Positions 24,012-30,734 of a DNA stretch of 44,526 bases are shown here, piece after piece. The stretch lies in contig JAGRPB010000019.1 of assembly GCA_020439945.1 (NCBI GenBank), positions 1 through 44,526 on the forward strand, written 5' to 3'. The position numbers and the translations under genes are program-made. Under the pieces are notes generated by a model, which saw only the letters and a list, made by a program, of their open reading frames with translations, was not told where the DNA came from and searched no databases. The DNA is from Verrucomicrobiia bacterium (GTDB lineage Bacteria > Verrucomicrobiota > Verrucomicrobiia > Verrucomicrobiales > DEV007). Position 1 is the stretch's first letter; every line of letters starts with the position of its first letter.

Positions 24012-24794
24012 TCAGAATCCTTGTTCGAGACGGCCTTTGGACGAGAGGTTGGCGTAAATGGCGAACATGATCGCCGTGACGGTGAAAGCGACGCCGACCT
24101 CGACACCGAGCATGCTGTGGGAGCGCGCCATGATCTCGTCGGTCGCGGGCATGAGGCGATGGAGGATTCCGTAGTCGAGGAAGTTGCGTTCGAGCGCCAC
24201 GCAGAGCAGTCCGAAGCCCGAGTAGATGAAGATGCCGACGCAGGCCAGTGCGAGGTAACGTTTTTCCGAAAACCGCGCCAGCGCTGTATCCAGTTCCTTG
24301 GCGAGGGCCATGAGGATGAAACTCGCGCCGAGAATGACGCCGCCCTGGAACCCGCCCCCAGGGCTGTGGTGCCCGTGGGCAACCACGTAGAGCGCGAAAA
24401 GCTGGATCACTGGAATGATCAGCTTGCAGGTCATGCCGATGATGATGCGCTGGTGATCGCCCTCGACCGAGGTGTCGATGGCGGTGGGGTGAGAGGGTAT
24501 CGTGGTGCCGCCGAAGCTTCGCAGGATGGCAAAAATGGCGACGCCGGCGGCAAAAATCACCACCGTTTCGAACATGGTGTCATAGCCCCGGTAGTCCGCG
24601 AGCACCGCGGTGACGATGTTCGGCACCTTCGTGTCGGTGTAGGTCTCGGTGATGTAATATTGCGATACCGAGACACCTCCATTGACCCCGGCATTCGCGG
24701 GGCTGTTCGGGTCACCGAAGCTCGGAAAGTACGGCGTCGCCGACAGCAACAGGATGCCGGTGAAAGCCGTGGCGATGAGTCCGAGCCATTTCAT
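24012..24794 (-). CDS. mrpB: MbhE-MrpB fusion subunit
   Basis: A 260-residue membrane protein combining two modules. Residues 1-95 match the MbhE-like part that normally forms the end of MrpA: NIVTAVLADYRGYDTMFETVVIFAAGVAIFAI is the signature. Residues 120-255 are MrpB, with the diagnostic HGHHSPGGGFQGGVILGASFI and a final helix pair (GVEVGVAFTVTAIMFAIYANL). The fusion shows that MrpA has been split in this operon, its tail carried by MrpB. The subunit helps form the ion path of the Mrp complex. It lies 29 bases before mrpC and 45 bases after the MbhD-like gene. Confidence 0.88.
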   Translation of the reverse strand: MKWLGLIATAFTGILLLSATPYFPSFGDPNSPANAGVNGGVSVSQYYITETYTDTKVPNIVTAVLADYRGYDTMFETVVIFAAGVAIFAILRSFGGTTIPSHPTAIDTSVEGDHQRIIIGMTCKLIIPVIQLFALYVVAHGHHSPGGGFQGGVILGASFILMALAKELDTALARFSEKRYLALACVGIFIYSGFGLLCVALERNFLDYGILHRLMPATDEIMARSHSMLGVEVGVAFTVTAIMFAIYANLSSKGRLEQGF

Positions 24795-24839
24795 GGGTAA
24801 GAAGATCGGGGAATGAGGGGTGAGGATCGGAGGAGAGAT

Positions 24840-25085
24840 TCAGTCGGACGATCTCCGGCGGGTGTGGTAGATCGTGGCGATCATGAAAACGGTACTGACG
24901 CCGGCGCCGACCGCGGCTTCGGTGAAGGCCACGTCCACGGCGCCCATTTCTGCCCAGAGCAGGCAGATGAGAAAGCTGTAGACGCCCAGGATCATGGCCG
25001 CGCTGAGCAGATCACGCACCCGCAGGCTGATCGCCGCGGTGATGATCAGGAAAACGAGGATGACGAGGTCGAAGGAAACGATCAC
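24840..25085 (-). CDS. MbhD/DUF4040-like subunit
   Basis: A small three-helix membrane subunit, 81 residues from a GTG at 25085. SFDLVILVFLIITAAISLRVRDLLSAAMILGVYSFLICLLW followed by VDVAFTEAAVGAGVSTVFMIATIY is the MbhD (DUF4040) pattern, which in ordinary Mrp systems is part of the MrpA C-terminus. An upstream ATG at 25151 would add a hydrophilic, proline-rich stretch that overlaps mrpG and looks unrelated, so the GTG, 19 bases after the mrpG stop, is preferred, though its ribosome-binding site is weak. Together with the MbhE-MrpB gene it makes up the missing part of MrpA. Confidence 0.82.
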   Translation of the reverse strand: MIVSFDLVILVFLIITAAISLRVRDLLSAAMILGVYSFLICLLWAEMGAVDVAFTEAAVGAGVSTVFMIATIYHTRRRSSD

Positions 25086-25104
25086 AGCTCGGAAATCGGG
25101 AAAA

Positions 25105-25464
25105 TCACGGTTTTTTGCGGTCGGCGGCGAGGGCGTTTTCGCCGTCCTCACCGATCACGGGCTCGATGCCATCTTCGTAGCCCGCGTCCATCAGTGCGTG
25201 GGTCGCCGTGGGGCTGGTCAGCATGATGAAGGCGCAGATGGCCAGCAGCTTGCAGAACACGATGACGTCGGCGCTGCCGTCGAAGTGGCGCAGTTCGTGA
25301 ATCGCGAACCCGAGCACCACCAGCAGGTTCGACAGCGTGTCGCCTTTACCCGCCGCGTGCATGCGGGAGTAGAAATCCGGAAACCGCACCAGCCCCACGG
25401 CCGCCCCCAGGAAAAACACGAGGCCCGCGACGATCAAAAGTATGGCGATGATGTCGAGGATCAT
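25105..25464 (-). CDS. mrpG: MrpG antiporter subunit
   Basis: A 119-residue MrpG/MnhG homologue. The N-terminal helix ILDIIAILLIVAGLVFFLGAAVGLVRFPDFYSRMHAAGKGDT is strongly diagnostic (the RFPD-YSRMHA-K-DT signature), followed by the helix VIVFCKLLAICAFIMLTSPTATHAL. A hydrophilic acidic tail of about 25 residues follows. The ATG at 25464 overlaps the mrpF stop by four bases (ATGA). MrpG is an accessory membrane subunit required for activity of the complex. Confidence 0.93.
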   Translation of the reverse strand: MILDIIAILLIVAGLVFFLGAAVGLVRFPDFYSRMHAAGKGDTLSNLLVVLGFAIHELRHFDGSADVIVFCKLLAICAFIMLTSPTATHALMDAGYEDGIEPVIGEDGENALAADRKKP

Positions 25465-25820
25465 GGGGTAGGGGTGGGGGGAGAGGAGGATGCCGCGCCC
25501 TTTTCCGGTTCGGATGATTCGGAAATTGGGACATCGGATCCGCCCGTGGGAGGCGTTTTGTGCAGGTAACGTGCCGCCGCCAGCGAACCGACGAAATTGA
25601 GCAGCGCGTATGCCAGCGCGAAGTCCACGAACATGTCGACGCGCTCGAAAACCACCCCGATGACCACGAGCAGGACCGCGGTCTTGGTCCCGATCACGTT
25701 GACGGCGACGATGCGGTCGATCGAGGTGGGGCCGACCACGATCCGATAGAGCGCCGGCAGCATGAGCAGCAGGAGCACCATGCCGGCGATGATGGCGATC
25801 GCTGTGAATCCCCCGCCCAT
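25461..25820 (-). CDS. mrpF: MrpF antiporter subunit
   Basis: A 119-residue MrpF/MnhF homologue with three helices. The signature ALYRIVVGPTSIDRIVAVNVIGTKTAVLLV contains the GP-DR-VA-N pattern of the family; VDFALAYALLNFVGSLAAARYL is the last helix. A Pro/Ser-rich C-terminal tail of about 28 residues extends beyond the usual end. The start lies four bases after the mrpE stop and the stop overlaps mrpG. Confidence 0.93.
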   Translation of the reverse strand: MGGGFTAIAIIAGMVLLLLMLPALYRIVVGPTSIDRIVAVNVIGTKTAVLLVVIGVVFERVDMFVDFALAYALLNFVGSLAAARYLHKTPPTGGSDVPISESSEPEKGAASSSPPTPTP

Positions 25821-25824
25821 GATC

Positions 25825-26334
25825 TCAGTTCTCCGCTCCTTTCGGTTCGGGTTCAGCGAAAATCGCGGCGATGCGGCGCTCCATCTCGCCGTCGAGCCCG
25901 TCGGCGGCGTGCTTGCTGATCGCGTGCACGTAGAAGGCGTCGCCGAGGATTTTCACGGTGATGGTGCCCGGGGTCAGCGTGATCGAATTGGCGAGCATGA
26001 ATTTCTCGAAATCCGATTTCAGGCCAGTGTGGAATTTCACGATCCGCGGCTGCACCTCTTTCATCCGGGAAGGCGAAAGCGCGAGGCGCAGGATGTCGAT
26101 ATTCGAAAGCACCACCTGCCAGAGGAGCCAGAGCAGGTAGTGAACCATCCGGCCAGCCTGGCGGATACGGCGCGACAGGGTGGTTTTCCGATCCGCGAAG
26201 AGGAGATCCGAGGAAATCCAGGTCACGAACGCCGCCGAGAGGATGCCGAGCGTGGTGTGGAAGGCGTCGAACAAGCCGGAGAAAACGAGCCACGTCGCCA
26301 TCAGGAGGGCGAAGATGAGCAAGCGATAAAGCAT
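25825..26334 (-). CDS. mrpE: MrpE antiporter subunit (first gene of the Mrp operon)
   Basis: A 169-residue MrpE/MnhE homologue. Two N-terminal helices (RLLIFALLMATWLVFSG, TTLGILSAAFVTWISSDLL) precede HYLLWLLWQVVLSNIDILRLALSP and the characteristic tail motif LANSITLTPGTITVKILGDAFYVHAI. The ATG at 26334 gives the standard length; the longer frame to 26445 is not conserved in character. It heads a ten-gene minus-strand transcription unit (through ribE). Upstream on this strand are TTGACA at 26422-26427 and an inverted repeat at 26358-26390 that would lie in the leader. Confidence 0.92.
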   Translation of the reverse strand: MLYRLLIFALLMATWLVFSGLFDAFHTTLGILSAAFVTWISSDLLFADRKTTLSRRIRQAGRMVHYLLWLLWQVVLSNIDILRLALSPSRMKEVQPRIVKFHTGLKSDFEKFMLANSITLTPGTITVKILGDAFYVHAISKHAADGLDGEMERRIAAIFAEPEPKGAEN

Positions 26335-26357
26335 GGCAGCCGGCGTGTTTCGTGATT

Positions 26358-26390
26358 CGCGTTCGGTGGGGCCACGGGGTTCCGAACGCG
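26358..26390 (-). promoter_or_regulatory. 9-bp inverted repeat in the presumed mrpE leader
   Basis: CGCGTTCGG (26358-26366) and CCGAACGCG (26382-26390) form a perfect 9-bp stem with a 15-base loop, 24 bases upstream of the mrpE start codon. It lies between the candidate -35 box (TTGACA, complement of 26422-26427) and the gene, so it could be an operator or a 5' leader hairpin. No second stem or known riboswitch pattern was recognised. Confidence 0.4.
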
Positions 26391-26421
26391 GGAGAAACCC
26401 GTTAATTCCCGGCATGTGGCG

Positions 26422-26427
26422 TGTCAA
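26422..26427 (-). promoter_or_regulatory. Candidate -35 box for the Mrp operon
   Basis: On the minus strand this is an exact TTGACA. The -10 is unclear: AATTAA or ATTAAC, 14-15 bases downstream, is the best AT-rich match at slightly short spacing. It is the only consensus-like -35 in the 172-base divergent region between mrpE and the thioredoxin-fold gene. Confidence 0.3.
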
Positions 26428-26506
26428 ACAAAACAGGAACCGCAACGATCACTTCCGGGACGCCGGGACTTTTCTCGGGAGCCGTGTCGCGCTATCGTGG
26501 TTCTCC

Positions 26507-27286
26507 ATGTCGATTCGTGCAATCATCCCGTCTCTTTGCCTGGCGACCGGCTTCCTGTCGGCGCCAGCCGCTCATGGTCAGGAGGCTGTGAGCGAAGAAA
26601 GCGGATCGAGAATCGGCGAGGAACAGACCCGTTCCTACGTGTTGGAGGACTATGCCCCGCAGAGGGTTCCGGTCCGGTTGGATGATCCCGATAGCGCGAT
26701 CTGGGAAGTGAATCCTCACTTTGCCTTCAGCCTCGCCCAACGTCTCCAGCGGCCGTTGCTGCTCCTTTTCACCGCCAAGTGGAATCCCAGCTGCATGAAA
26801 CTGAGCGAGGAGGTTTTCGCCACCAAATCATTCAACGAACTGGTGAAGGAACATTGCGTGATCTGCTATCTCGATTACCCCGCCAATCGTTCCAGCGCCC
26901 CACCCGCGCTGCAGCGGTGGAAGGAACAGTTCGACGTGATGGGATATCCCAATCTCCTCGTCTTCGATCCGGACGGAAACGTGGTGCAGGACCTGACCGG
27001 CTACACCGCCGGCAAACCGGTGACCTATTTCAATCAACTCAAAGCCATCGTGATGCCGCTGGCTTCGGCGATCGAGGAAAAGAAAACCTCGCTGCGGAAA
27101 CACGGTTTCCGCGAATGGGAGAACGCCGAAGGCGAGCGACTCTTTGCCCGATTCGTGCGACGCGCCGGCGAACTGGTCACGCTCCAGGGCGCCAACCAGA
27201 AAACGTGGACGATCGAGATCGCCAGCCTCTCCGGGAAAGACCAGGAGCTGATCCGGTCGTTTCCCGAAGCCGGAGAAGTGCGGTAG
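26507..27286 (+). CDS. Secreted thioredoxin-fold protein with SHD1-like C-terminus
   Basis: A 259-residue protein with a signal peptide (MSIRAIIPSLCLATGFLSAPAAHG, cleavage near residue 24). The thioredoxin-like domain covers about residues 65-190: LLLLFTAKWNPSCMKLSEEVF replaces the usual WCxxC with WNPSC, so only the second Cys (Cys96) remains; the cis-Pro region is MGYPNLLVFDPDG. The last 60 residues (REWENAEGERLFARFV... GELVTLQG... LSGKDQELIRSF) have the pattern of the SHD1 domain frequent in planctomycete and verrucomicrobial secreted proteins. With a single active-site Cys it would not be a conventional disulfide oxidoreductase, though isomerase or thiol-binding roles remain possible. It converges on the AlgX-like gene with only three bases between them. 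The ATG at 26507 is chosen for the signal peptide. Confidence 0.85.
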   Translation: MSIRAIIPSLCLATGFLSAPAAHGQEAVSEESGSRIGEEQTRSYVLEDYAPQRVPVRLDDPDSAIWEVNPHFAFSLAQRLQRPLLLLFTAKWNPSCMKLSEEVFATKSFNELVKEHCVICYLDYPANRSSAPPALQRWKEQFDVMGYPNLLVFDPDGNVVQDLTGYTAGKPVTYFNQLKAIVMPLASAIEEKKTSLRKHGFREWENAEGERLFARFVRRAGELVTLQGANQKTWTIEIASLSGKDQELIRSFPEAGEVR

Positions 27287-27289
27287 CGG

Positions 27290-28537
27290 TCAGGGCCGCT
27301 CGATCGGGATCGGAATGATCTTGTCGAAACTCTGGGTGAACTCGCGCACGCTGAACACCCACACGACGACCTTCTTTTTCGACCAGTAATCCGGCGCCTG
27401 GGTGGCGGTCATGAACAGATTCCGACGCGCCTGCACCAGGCCGCTGCCGCGCACGCCCACCAGGTCGATGGGGAAGCCGCACTCGAAACTCAGCTGGTCG
27501 AACAGGCCCGCGCCCTTGCAGTGCATGCCGCCGCTGGCACCTTCCTGAAAGACCAGCGTGTGACTGTCGCCGAGAAGCAGCACGGGACTCTCGCGATCGG
27601 GTTCGACGGGCTCGATGCGGTCACCGCCGAGACGACCCGCGTAGCGGACGGGAAGTTTCTCCTTGGGCACCTGCCCCTCCCATTCGCTACCCTTCACCTG
27701 GTCTCCCACGATCTCCAGCTCCGCCGGATCCGAACGCTTCAATTCCTCCTTCGGTTGGGCGGCGAACCAGTCGCCCTTTTCGATCTCGGCTTTCACCAGG
27801 CCGGCGACGATCTCGCAGGAGAGCGGCGAGTAGTGCGCATCCTGGGCGCACCAGAGTTTCTCACCCGGCTGGGCCTCGCGTCGCTGGCGCATCAGCGGCT
27901 CCAGGTCGATCACGTTGAGCCCCTTGGCTTTCATCTGATCGAGGAAAGGCGTGAGCGGCCACGGATCGCCGGGCGCGAAACTGGCGTCGAGCTTGTCCGG
28001 ATAAATCGAGGCCTTCGCCGGAATGGGAACGATGATCAGCTCCACGCCCTTGGCCTTCAGCAATTCATTGAACTCGACCATCGAGGGGATCGGGTCCGTC
28101 TGATTCTGGGCGACCTCCGACCAGTTCTTTTCCCAGAATTTCCCGAGCGCCATCTGCTTGAGTTCGCGGACCAGGAAAAACCACGCCGGATCGGCGCCCT
28201 GGACGTTCGGCTTTTCCTCGACTTTTTTCGCGGCGGCTTCGGCGAAAGCGGCGGCCCGTTCGTCGCTGCCGGACTGGCCCGCGGCGGGATCGGCGATGGC
28301 GGGCGCGCCAATCACCTCGGGAACTCCGGACGAGGCGTTTTCGGCCGGTGGCGCGCCGGCATCCTCGTTCACGGCCTCGGTCTCGGGAGTGGTGGCGCCG
28401 CCGCCGCTCCCGTTGCAACCGATCGCCGTCAGGGCCAACGCGGCCGCCAGGAGACAGGAGGTAACAGGGTTGGATGCGCGACCAAACAGGGTTGAATCGG
28501 TGGCAGGTTGCCGGTCACGGCTGGGGAGTCTCAACAT
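27290..28537 (-). CDS. AlgX/AlgJ-like SGNH-fold lipoprotein
   Basis: A 415-residue putative lipoprotein (lipobox LTAIGC, Cys41) with an acidic Ala/Glu/Pro-rich linker to about residue 110 and then an SGNH-hydrolase-like domain related to AlgX/AlgJ acetyltransferases of exopolysaccharide O-acetylation. The catalytic Ser is predicted in LLLGDSHTLVF (Ser325), with the Asp/His pair in AQDAHYSPLSCE (Asp233, His235). AlgJ-type enzymes normally work with an MBOAT membrane protein (AlgI); none is in the window. The gene overlaps the preceding propeller lipoprotein gene by 23 bases. Its N-terminal 25 residues, ahead of the hydrophobic core, are partly encoded by a 22-bp repeat pair (DSTLFGRASNPVT), which gives an unusually long n-region to the signal peptide. 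Confidence 0.75.
   Translation of the reverse strand: MLRLPSRDRQPATDSTLFGRASNPVTSCLLAAALALTAIGCNGSGGGATTPETEAVNEDAGAPPAENASSGVPEVIGAPAIADPAAGQSGSDERAAAFAEAAAKKVEEKPNVQGADPAWFFLVRELKQMALGKFWEKNWSEVAQNQTDPIPSMVEFNELLKAKGVELIIVPIPAKASIYPDKLDASFAPGDPWPLTPFLDQMKAKGLNVIDLEPLMRQRREAQPGEKLWCAQDAHYSPLSCEIVAGLVKAEIEKGDWFAAQPKEELKRSDPAELEIVGDQVKGSEWEGQVPKEKLPVRYAGRLGGDRIEPVEPDRESPVLLLGDSHTLVFQEGASGGMHCKGAGLFDQLSFECGFPIDLVGVRGSGLVQARRNLFMTATQAPDYWSKKKVVVWVFSVREFTQSFDKIIPIPIERP
28464..28507. repeat. Pair of degenerate 22-bp repeat units, copy C
   Basis: Two 22-base units (28464-28485 and 28486-28507), starting ACAGGGTTGGATGCGCG and ACAGGGTTGAATCGG; the first ends GACCAA. They lie within the signal-peptide region of the AlgX-like gene. 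Compare 5815-5858 and 22085-22128. Confidence 0.65.
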
Positions 28538-30650
28538 CGTAGTAAGGTTCGAGAGGTTCGGTGAGGTCGTTCCACTGCCGTTCGCTGATCAGCTCGGGGT
28601 GGGCGGAACCGGGTTCCAGGAGCAGTTCGTAGCTTTCTCCCAGTTTGCGCGGAAAGGCCTGGAGCGGTTGGCGATCCAGGATGGTCCAGTGCATGACCAA
28701 CACTTTATCCGCATCATAGCTTCCCTCCAGCACTTCTTCCACCTCGTAGAGATAAGCGAGCAGGCCGCGATGGTAGGTGTCGAGCGCCTCGACGGGCCGG
28801 TCGGCGGTCATCTGCAGCAGCTTTCCACGCACCCGGACGCGGGGAATCGGCGATCGCTTGGCCAGCTTGCCCTGCAGGTATTTCCAACTCGCCTCGATGC
28901 GCGACTCGTCGAGGTGACCGGGTGCGATGGAAACGGCTTCGACGGCGCCGTCCCACCCGCTGCCGAAGGTGAGCCCGCGGCGGCCCGCGAGTCTTTCCAC
29001 ATGACTGAGATCGTTGCCGCCCTGGTTCACGGTCTTTCCATTGTGCATCACGTGGAAATCCGCCCCATCGAAGGAAACGACGAGGTGATTGGGCACGCCG
29101 GTCACGGCTTTTCCGATCCAGAGTTTGGCCGGGCGCGGCTTGGTGGCGACAAAAATCCAGGCGTCACCCTGCTGATCGATCTGGAAATAGTCATCGCTGA
29201 TCACGATGCCGCTCTGTTGATCGGAGCGGGGTGTGGCGAGGACTTCGAGCGTGAACTCATGATCCGAACCGCTGAACAGGCGTGCCACTTCGGTGGCCGA
29301 GCTTCGGTCGGCCTCGAAAAAGCCCCCGTCGGTCCGCATGTCGAACCACGGTCCGAACCGCGCGCCGTCCCGGGCTTCGACGCCGCATTCCCGGATGGCC
29401 TCACCCTCGCCCGCGAGGTTCTCGGCCTTGCGGTTCTCCCAGAGAAACGCAAGCGGCAGGCCGGTGATGGGCCATTCACGTTCGGGGGTGGCGGGAGCCT
29501 TGGCGGGGGACTTTTTGTCGGCCTTTTCGGCACTGCCTTTTCCAACGACCGTCGGCTCGACGTAGTTGACCCAGAGGTCGGGAAAAAAGTCGCCCTGATC
29601 GTCATCGGTGACTTGCAGCCATGCCTCGATCTTTTTCATCTCCTCATCGAAGCGACCGATGTAGGCCTCGACTCCCGAGGAATCGGACCGCCCGATGGTC
29701 TTGCCGGTGTAGGGACCGGTCATGGTCATGAAGCGGACGTGATTGCTCCATCGGGGGTGATAGGTCTCACGGCCGTCGACACCGGGCGCATGGTTGATGG
29801 CGACGTCCCAGTGCTCCTCCGCGCCGTCGGTGAACATCTGGAGGTTCTTGTGGGCGCCGTCGAAAACCCAGGCGAGATAGCTGTCGTCCGGCGCCATGGA
29901 GGGCCAGCAGCCGTTCTGGTAGACCTGCTTTCGCTTTTCGGAAACGAAGAGCACACCGGCATCGGGCCACGGAAACAGGCAGGAAGCGCGCGAGCCGTCG
30001 AAGGAAAGCTGGATATTCTCGGTGCCGATCTCGCCTTTTTCCCAGACGACTTCGCGCTCGCCCGGGTCGAGCAGTTTGAAGCGTTCCAGCTTGTCGCCGA
30101 TCAGGGTGCCGCGATCGGCGGGAATCAGGTCGACCACGTAGACCCACTCCACATTGTCCGCGGGATCCCGCCAGACATCGACGGCGTAGCCGCTGGCGAG
30201 TTTTTCGAGGTAGCGTCCATCCCAGTGCACGCGAAAGACAACCGGTTTGAAGTAAGCCCTGCCGTCCTTCTCCGTTCGCCCGGTGTGGGTGAAGATGATG
30301 TCGTGACCGCTCGGGCTGATCAGTGGCCGGGCGTAGTTGGAACGCTCATCGAGAATCCGGCGCGCGCCCTTGCCGTCGCGAGTGTCGATGCCCCACAGTT
30401 CCAGTCCCTCGTAGCGCGCGAAGATGTCTGGCTTGGTGCCTTTTCCCTGGCGGACCCAGACCATTCTGGCCCGGCCGCCGACGAATTCCTCGATCTTCCG
30501 GGAAAGCGGTTCGGTGGCGAGAATGCGGGGATTATCGGGAATCTCGTGGTCGACCGGCGGTTCGCATCCCGCCAATGCCAGCAGGAAAAAAGGCGCCAAC
30601 AGGGGCCAGAATTGCTGGGACGGATTCACGATCAGGGTTCTGGATAACAT
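28515..30650 (-). CDS. Lipoprotein with propeller-like, LamG-like and conserved C-terminal domains (paralogue 2)
   Basis: A 711-residue lipoprotein (lipobox LALAGC, Cys29). Residues 50-400 contain repeated TolB/WD40-like blades (WGIDTRDGKGARRILDE, SNYARPLISPSGHDIIFTH, GCWPSMAPDDSYLAWVFDG, YHPRWSNHVRFMTMTGPY). Residues about 455-620 resemble a LamG/concanavalin-like sandwich (EFTLEVLATPRSDQQSGIVI, PNHLVVSFDGADFHVMHNGK). The last 90 residues form a domain shared almost word for word with the upstream paralogue: VEALDTYHRGLLAYLYEVEE, VMHWTILDR, HPELISERQWND. I do not recognise that domain. The two genes are 84 bases apart and clearly a tandem duplication. The stop overlaps the AlgX-like gene by 23 bases. 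Localisation: outer or inner membrane facing the periplasm. Function unknown; an envelope-polysaccharide role is inferred from the neighbour. Confidence 0.8.
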   Translation of the reverse strand: MLSRTLIVNPSQQFWPLLAPFFLLALAGCEPPVDHEIPDNPRILATEPLSRKIEEFVGGRARMVWVRQGKGTKPDIFARYEGLELWGIDTRDGKGARRILDERSNYARPLISPSGHDIIFTHTGRTEKDGRAYFKPVVFRVHWDGRYLEKLASGYAVDVWRDPADNVEWVYVVDLIPADRGTLIGDKLERFKLLDPGEREVVWEKGEIGTENIQLSFDGSRASCLFPWPDAGVLFVSEKRKQVYQNGCWPSMAPDDSYLAWVFDGAHKNLQMFTDGAEEHWDVAINHAPGVDGRETYHPRWSNHVRFMTMTGPYTGKTIGRSDSSGVEAYIGRFDEEMKKIEAWLQVTDDDQGDFFPDLWVNYVEPTVVGKGSAEKADKKSPAKAPATPEREWPITGLPLAFLWENRKAENLAGEGEAIRECGVEARDGARFGPWFDMRTDGGFFEADRSSATEVARLFSGSDHEFTLEVLATPRSDQQSGIVISDDYFQIDQQGDAWIFVATKPRPAKLWIGKAVTGVPNHLVVSFDGADFHVMHNGKTVNQGGNDLSHVERLAGRRGLTFGSGWDGAVEAVSIAPGHLDESRIEASWKYLQGKLAKRSPIPRVRVRGKLLQMTADRPVEALDTYHRGLLAYLYEVEEVLEGSYDADKVLVMHWTILDRQPLQAFPRKLGESYELLLEPGSAHPELISERQWNDLTEPLEPYYDVETPQP

Positions 30651-30734
30651 CGCGGGCCGGTTTCAGGCAGAGAACCCGTTCCCCAAGTCAACGCAAGGGC
30701 AATCGGCGCCGGGATTCGGCCAGCGCGGCAGGAT

